Source of the DNA: Atriophallophorus winterbourni
Lineage: Eukaryota; Platyhelminthes; Trematoda; Plagiorchiida; Microphallidae
Assembly (NCBI GenBank): GCA_013407085.1
Contig: JACCGJ010011118.1
Coordinates: forward strand, 62,001 to 126,000
DNA length: 64,000 nt
Reading direction: 5' to 3'
The first letter of the stretch is position 1; every line of letters begins with the position of its first letter. Below, piece by piece: positions 58,335 through 64,000 of this stretch. The position numbers and the translations under genes are program-made. The notes beneath the pieces were generated by a model. The model did not search any database and had not been told where the DNA came from. It worked only from the letters and a program-made list of their open reading frames with translations.

Positions 58335-60545
58335 AGCATCATCTAAATTAATAAACGCTAGGTTATTGGAAAATTCAGATAAGATAGACTACATCATTAA
58401 ACAAGATCAACATGGTAATAATTGCACAGTAGTAAATGAGCCTTTTGCTGTTTGCGAAGAATTTTTTTATTTTTCAATGCTTCATATAATAACGACACTT
58501 ATCCAGAGGTAATCATACACCCTCCATGCAATACGTTAGACACAATTACAATTAATACCTCTGACATACGTAAAGTTTGTAATCAAGTTACAATCTCCTA
58601 CAAACCTGATGAAACACGTTTCGTACCACCAATATGCAAAAAGACTTCTTTTTATTACTATTCAATCTTTCTAATACGTCTATCAAATTAGGAACTTCCC
58701 CCTTAGAATAGAAACATTCCGCTGTTATTCGTCGACATGAGTCCGGATCAGTACATACAGTTACCAATTATCGAACCATTAATCACACACCACTTCTAGC
58801 TAGAATATTTGAGAGGCTTGTCAGACAGGCCACCCTAGCATACTTGAAACCAAACTATTTCTCCTCAATTCAGCACGGATTTCTCAACAGAAAATCTTGC
58901 GCCACTTGTCAACTGGAATTTTTAAATTACGTGACACAATCACTAGATTCAAACCTTTGAGTCATGGTTGTATTCATTGATATTATGAAAGCCTTTGACA
59001 GGGTCCCGCATGATCTACGCCTCGCAAAATTATCTGCTGTAGATATTACTGGAAACCTACTTTCGTGGTTCAAATCTTTTCTCACTGGTCGCAACTTTTC
59101 GGTAGATATAAATGGCTACCGTTCTAGAACTTTGCCAATTCCAAGCGGAGTCATACAATGAAGCGTTCTAGGTTCACTACTCTTCTTGATATTTATCAAC
59201 GATATACTATCTGTCATAACACACTGTAAGATCTTTTTGTTTGCAGATGATATAAAAGTCGCCATAGCCTTCTCATCTAACCAGACTAATGACTCTATAT
59301 CAAAATTGAACCGAGACCTGGATGCTCTACTTCAATAGAGTATTCGAAACTGTCTTGAGTTCTCTACCAATAAATCTACTTTCATAAATTTCAACTGTAT
59401 CATACCAAAAGATTCGATCATTCTAAATATTACACCACTACAACCAGCACAATGTGTACGTGATTTAGGTTATCGATATTCTGGATCACTTACATTTCAT
59501 TAACAAATTTGCTACTTGATATGTAGAACAAAAAAGAATATAGGTTTACTTCATAGATTCATTTCTCTGCCCCAGTGCAAATTGGAACTTTACAAATTAC
59601 ATACACTACCTTTATTAGATTACTGCAACATTATATCCAGTAACATCACTCGGTCTTATAGTTATGCTTTAGAAGGCATCCAACGTTCTTTCACACGATT
59701 CATTACCACCAGGTCAGATAAGCATTCATATAAGGAAAGATGTCAGATCCTAGGATTAGAACCATTATGGTTTCGAAGAATAAAACAAAATCTTATACTC
59801 TTTTACAGAATATTGAAAAAAGATATGATCGACGTTCATTTGCAATTAGATTTCAAAAACTCTAAAGTATATAATCTTCGACACAAAAATAAAATCTGTA
59901 TAACGAAAATCCACAATCGTGTACGAGAAGATTTCTTTATTTATAAATATTCTCGTTTATGAAATTTACTTCCCAATAATATAAGATTGATCACTTCACA
60001 AACTGAATTCAAAAAGCAACTCAACTCCTTTTTATCTCCGGAAAAATTAGGTAAGCTATTTATTATTATAACAACTATAGATAATTTATGCTTATACGGC
60101 ATAAAAGGCTCTCAATATTTTTGGCTATAAAAATTTTAGAGTGACATATAAATTTTTTCTTTAGAATTTATGCTTATCTGCGTTTGAAGTTGCATTTGGA
60201 ACATCATACATGAATAAACATTGCGGTTCTGACATACTCAAACTGTAATTAACCCATTTCAAACAATTTCTGTTGTATTCGTTGAAAAAATGAACTTTTA
60301 TCATTTATTTTTCCAATATTCTATCAACTTTATGTTTTAAACATGCTACCATCTGTACAAATGGTAGCCAACTATTTTTTACGGTTGTTAACAACAACAA
60401 CAAAAAATGTATTTAAGTTAGACCTTACCATTTGTATAATTACCGTTTTATTTGATGTACTTATTCATGAAAATGAATGATCATGCATGGCATGACTTGG
60501 TGTATCCAAGAATATACATTAATATTATTATTATTATTAAAGCAA
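58335..60545 (+). mobile_element. AT-rich non-LTR retrotransposon nested in Gypsy element
   Basis: The RT has I-M-K-A-F-D-R-V-P-H-D-L, G-N-L-L-S-W-F and L-F-A-D-D-I-K, but many stops interrupt it. A longer open frame, 59516-59962, covers the C-terminal domain (L-D-Y-C-N and R-R-I-K-Q-N-L). The 3' end is a TTATTATTATTATTAA run at about 60524-60540. It is markedly richer in A+T than the other elements here. Confidence 0.8.
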
Positions 60546-60965
60546 GTGGCTTGGTGATATTGTCTATTTCTAGTTAAAGGACTGCTTCTTTTGATCCGTC
60601 TCTAACGAGAGAAAACCGATCATTGTAGTTCGTTGATAGATAAGCCGGTGACGTAACTTTGTTCAGTGCAGATTTGAGTTGCTCGAATGATTTGATGGCT
60701 TCGTCATTCCTTTTAAATTCACGTTTTTCCCACGTAACAAGTCAGTTGATCGTTGTAAAATTATATTACATTGTGGAATAAAGCGTTTATAATAGTTGAC
60801 CAAACCCAAGGAGCGATTGACTTGACGGATGGAGCTGGGACATGGATAATATTGGATAGCTGATAGTTTTGGGGGTAACGGTTGTATACCAGAACTATCA
60901 ATTTAGTGTCCAAGAATTTCGACAGAAATCACACCAAACAGACATCGGGATTAACCACAATGCAG
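60545..60965 (-). pseudogene. Gypsy RT/RNase H connection
   Basis: The minus strand, in broken frames, reads a L-G-H-like segment, P-P-K-L-S-A-I-Q, L-G-L-V-N-Y-Y-K-R-F-I-P and a following L-K-S-A-L block, the usual Gypsy region after the RT palm. It lies between the two nested insertions. Confidence 0.7.
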
Positions 60966-62300
60966 TAGCGGGGAATTTAAAGTAATTCCAAGTTTTATTG
61001 GTCCAAATACCAAATACTTTACAGTAACCACAGATTAAAAATATAGGGAATTCATAAAAACAACACAAATGTTTTATACTAATGGAAAGTCAGCACGTAT
61101 ATTCAGGTGCTAGGTTGAGATTGGTCAACATATACTTGTCAAGTTCAGCCTTGAACATGATCAGGCTTGTTGCGCAAATGATATGTGGCGGCAGGGAGTT
61201 CCATAGAAAACAGACTCTGACAGCAAAAAAAAACCTTCGACATTTTGATCTGGAGTGTGGGATAATTAAAGTGTAGCCATGCTATCTGCTGCCTTGTGCT
61301 TCTTGCCGATGAAACAGGTGTTCAACTAGGTGATCCACTGTATGAAGAATGTTCAAAAGCAGGATCAAGTCACCCCTGAGACGACGGTACGAAAAGTCAA
61401 AGAGGTTTAGCGCTGCAATCCGTTCCTCGTATGGCCTGTTTTACAGACAGGTCACCAGTTTTGTAGCGCGGTGGTAAACCCGTTGCAGCAAGGTCATGTC
61501 CTTTTGTTACCATGGGGACCATGCTTGAACAGCATACTCCATTTGTGGTCTGATATACGTGTAATTTTATGTGGGAGTATCTGCTTTGAGAAACGACCGA
61601 AGATCCTTCTGAGCAATGCTAAGATTTGGCAGGACTTTTTTATACAACAGAACAGTGCCGTGAAAACTTCAGGTTACTGCTAATCCACACACCCAGGTCT
61701 TTCTCTTCAGTAACCCATGAAAGTTGCTGAGATCCCAGAGAATATGTGAATTCGAATGATTTACCGATGTTTAACATTTTACATTTTTGGATGTTGAATG
61801 CTAAGCAGTTTCGCGAGGACCAATTATGAAGTGCTTCGAGATCTTTTTATAAAATTTAGCAATCTTCTCTGGTGCGTATGCTAATCCAGACTTTGATGTA
61901 ATCCGCAAATAAAATGATTTTCCTGCGTACGATTTCGGGTATATTATTCGCGTACACGATGAAGGGTATTGGCCCCAAGACTGAGCCTTGAGGTACGCCA
62001 CTTTTAAATTCTACTGGGCTGAATCGTGCCCCATCAACTCTAACCTTTATAACTCTACCAGTAAAGTAATCCTTTATCCAGGCCAATAGTCTGCCGCACA
62101 CCCCGAGCTGCTACAATTTTTGTAGTAGTATGCTGTGGTTAACTTGGTCAAAAGCTTTAGACAGGTCTAAGTAACAAGCATGGATAGGGCAGCCATCGTC
62201 TATGGCTCGAGTCCAATTATCAAGAGTAATAAGAAGATTGGTGAGACAGGAGTGTCTTGTCCTGAATCCGTGCTGCGCGATGGAAATCAGCTCATTTTGT
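60965..62300 (-). mobile_element. CR1 family B element nested in Gypsy RT
   Basis: The minus strand has Q-H-G-F-R, Y-L-D-L-S-K-A-F-D, S-G-V-P-Q-G-S-V-L-G-P and a L-F-A-D-Y-I motif (catalytic second D replaced by Y), then the C-terminal region and the family B 3' UTR shared with 17975-18380. It is 5'-truncated, starting within RT. Confidence 0.8.
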
Positions 62301-63123
62301 CCAAATGGTAAATAAAAGAGTGTTTTGTTTTGTGAGTGTTTGTACCGCTGTTTGTTGTTTGTACGTTGAAATACTTCACGAAGGTGTTCAAGATGTTCAG
62401 TGGGATTTGTACTTGCGACTAGGACATCACTAATGTACACGTAGACGGAAGAGACACCGAGGAAAACTAGGTCCATAAATCTCTGGGAAGTCTGTGCATC
62501 ATTGCGCAGACCGAATAGCAACGTGAGAAATTCGAACAGACTAAATGGAGTCGCGATGGCAGTTTTGGGAATATCTTCCTCAGCTACGGGAATTTGATGA
62601 CTTGCGCGCACTAAATCTAACTTTGAGAACAGATTTTCCGTGAAGAAATAGTGCAAAGTCATGTACGTGCGAAATAGTATATCGATCTCGAATCGTTACA
62701 CGATTTAAAGCACGATAATCGCCACATGAACGTCAGGCGTCCGGTTTGTTCTTGTCTACCATGTGAAATGGATGGACGGATTATTCCGAGTTCCATTATA
62801 TGCTCGAATTCTCGTTTGGCAGATTTAAGTTTGTTAGGAGCCAATCTGCGTGGTCTACTGGAAACCAGGGGTCCACGGGTTGAAATATTGTGTTTGATGT
62901 CATGCTTCACAGTGGTGTCGTGTGTACAGGGTTTGAAGATATCCGAAAATTCTCTCATGAGAGAAACGTGATTCGGTGTTGTATCTGGAATCAGGACTCG
63001 AATAGTTTGTATGGCTAAATTACACAAATGACCGATGACGTCAATCTGTGTGACATTGTCAATGAGTTTTCGTGTACGCATGTTGATTGACAGATTAACG
63101 TGTGAGAGGAAATCAACTTCCAA
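62300..63123 (-). pseudogene. Gypsy reverse transcriptase N-terminal and palm region
   Basis: 63123-62659 has H-D-I-x-H-N-I and the proline-rich R-P-R-R-L-A-P block; 62662-62300 has F-S-K-L-D-L-V-R-A, T-P-F-S-L-F-E-F and Y-V-Y-I-S-D-V-L, where the catalytic Y-I-D-D reads Y-I-S-D. The palm is cut by the nested CR1. Frameshift between the two parts. Confidence 0.85.
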
Positions 63124-63156
63124 GATAGGGGTTTTGACATCGGCAAAAGTGAAAAT

Positions 63157-63501
63157 TTATCGAAAGTTTCGCCGCAAAGCGAGGTCAATGGTGAGTGATT
63201 GTTGGCCGTATGTGGTTATTTGAGTACCGTTCACCGCTTGTAGAGTCAATAAAGAGTGGTTTCTGCGTTCTGAGTTTGTGTGTGGGATGACGCTCAGTTC
63301 GGCTGGCGTGTCGATTAGAAAACGCATCTTTGTTGAACCATCAGTGACGTAGAATAAGCGGCTGGTGTTATTGCCAGACAGAGCTGCCGCTTCTACTGCC
63401 TGGTTCGCGGTTTCCCTGATTATAGTGTTATGATTTGAAGTTGCATGGGGACGTGCAATGAATGGCTTTCGCACCGAAACGGTGATGATAGTAGCATACA
63501 C
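63157..63501 (-). pseudogene. Gypsy aspartic protease
   Basis: It has R-L-F-Y-V-T-D and F-L-I-D-T-P-A-E-L-S-V-I-P, with the active-site D-T-G changed to D-T-P, followed by N-G-T-Q-I-T-T-Y-G. The substitution should abolish activity. Confidence 0.85.
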
Positions 63502-64000
63502 CAGGTGTTTGTGTTGGTCTGTGATTTACTGTTCGAATTGTGTTTCTTTTCGCTGCGAGAACAGCTTTGACTTCTGTTTAAGTGCTGTATTTGTGAAGTC
63601 AATTCGCTGATCTGTGATTTTAAATCAGATGTATCCTAGTTCAAATCTGCATTGGAAGTACAAGAGGTGGATGGGCTGATTTTGTAAATCGATGAGTTAC
63701 GAGAGATGTCATAGACTTTATCTGCAACTTGAGCGAGCTTGTCAAGGTTACTATCGTTTACCAGGCTAACAAGAATTTTGCGCAAATTGTTCGACAATCT
63801 CTAGAACCAGATATGTCGTAATACTCGTTCCTCGACCTTCTGTGTGCCATGTAACTGTAACAAATTGCGTAAGTGTTGTGAATGTGTACGATCTTCTAGC
63901 TCAGATCTTGATGGGTGTTTTCTCAAGTTTGCTCAGTGGTGGAACCAATTCGAAAGATAATGGCAGATTTGAACTTATCGGTGGCAGGTTGATCATAAAT
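63502..64000 (-). pseudogene. Gypsy gag C-terminal remnant
   Basis: In broken frames the minus strand reads a L-P-P-I-S-S-N-L-P-L block near the window end, then an A-D-K-V-like helix and a short serine/asparagine-rich stretch. It is the usual place for gag. It continues beyond the window. Confidence 0.55.

Larger units (their letters stand above)
56759..64000 (-). mobile_element. Gypsy-type LTR retrotransposon (CsRn1/Boudicca-like), decayed and interrupted
   Basis: From high to low coordinates the order is gag end, protease, RT, RNase H, integrase, as in Metaviridae. Two non-LTR elements are nested (60965-62300 and 58335-60545). No LTR is recognised and the 5' end lies beyond the window. 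Several catalytic residues are changed. Family placement rests on the RNase H and integrase C-terminal motifs and should be treated as probable. Confidence 0.85.

Overview
The window looks like nuclear DNA of a flatworm, most likely a digenean trematode of the schistosome type. The grounds are split host genes with one 33-bp intron beside introns of many kilobases, and dense flatworm-style retroelements: RTE, CR1, Penelope-like, a Gypsy element resembling the CsRn1/Boudicca group, and hammerhead-ribozyme SINEs of the schistosome SM-alpha kind. The genus cannot be fixed from this sequence alone.

Two host genes are supported. On the + strand is the 3' part of a CBL-type E3 ubiquitin ligase. Its RING domain is split between exons 3503-3713 and 10832-10922, a 22-nt microexon lies at 33280-33301, and the C-terminal UBA exon is 39159-39330. 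On the - strand is a complete six-exon SCAMP (secretory carrier membrane protein) gene, 43959 down to 39613, 320 residues. The two genes are convergent, with stop codons 282 bp apart and probably overlapping 3' UTRs.

Almost everything else is mobile DNA, much of it inside the CBL introns. From left to right: a large imperfect palindrome (about 4.1-7.7 kb); a Penelope-like element with inverted pLTR-like arms (8.0-10.3 kb); RTE and CR1 3' fragments (11-18 kb); two tRNA-headed hammerhead SINEs (23.4-24.1 kb); a nearly full-length CR1-clade element (24.2-28.5 kb); mixed fragments (28.6-35.2 kb); a nearly intact RTE-clade element with a 12-bp target duplication (35.2-39.1 kb); RTE fragments and short repeats (40-47 kb); two more RTE copies (47.4-54.8 kb); and a dead Gypsy element broken by two nested non-LTR insertions (56.7-64 kb).

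The most distinctive signal is the number of hammerhead self-cleaving ribozyme motifs. Four sequence families occur: Penelope arms, an SM-alpha-like SINE, a separate short retroposon that also exists as an 88-bp insertion with target duplication, and one isolated motif at 34.9 kb. Several keep every conserved core base and pairable stems, and several lie in the sense orientation of CBL pre-mRNA. Except where stated, stretches not listed (for example 16.5-17.9, 18.4-20.2, 21-23.3 and 12.7-13.6 kb) show no coding or repeat structure that I can support.
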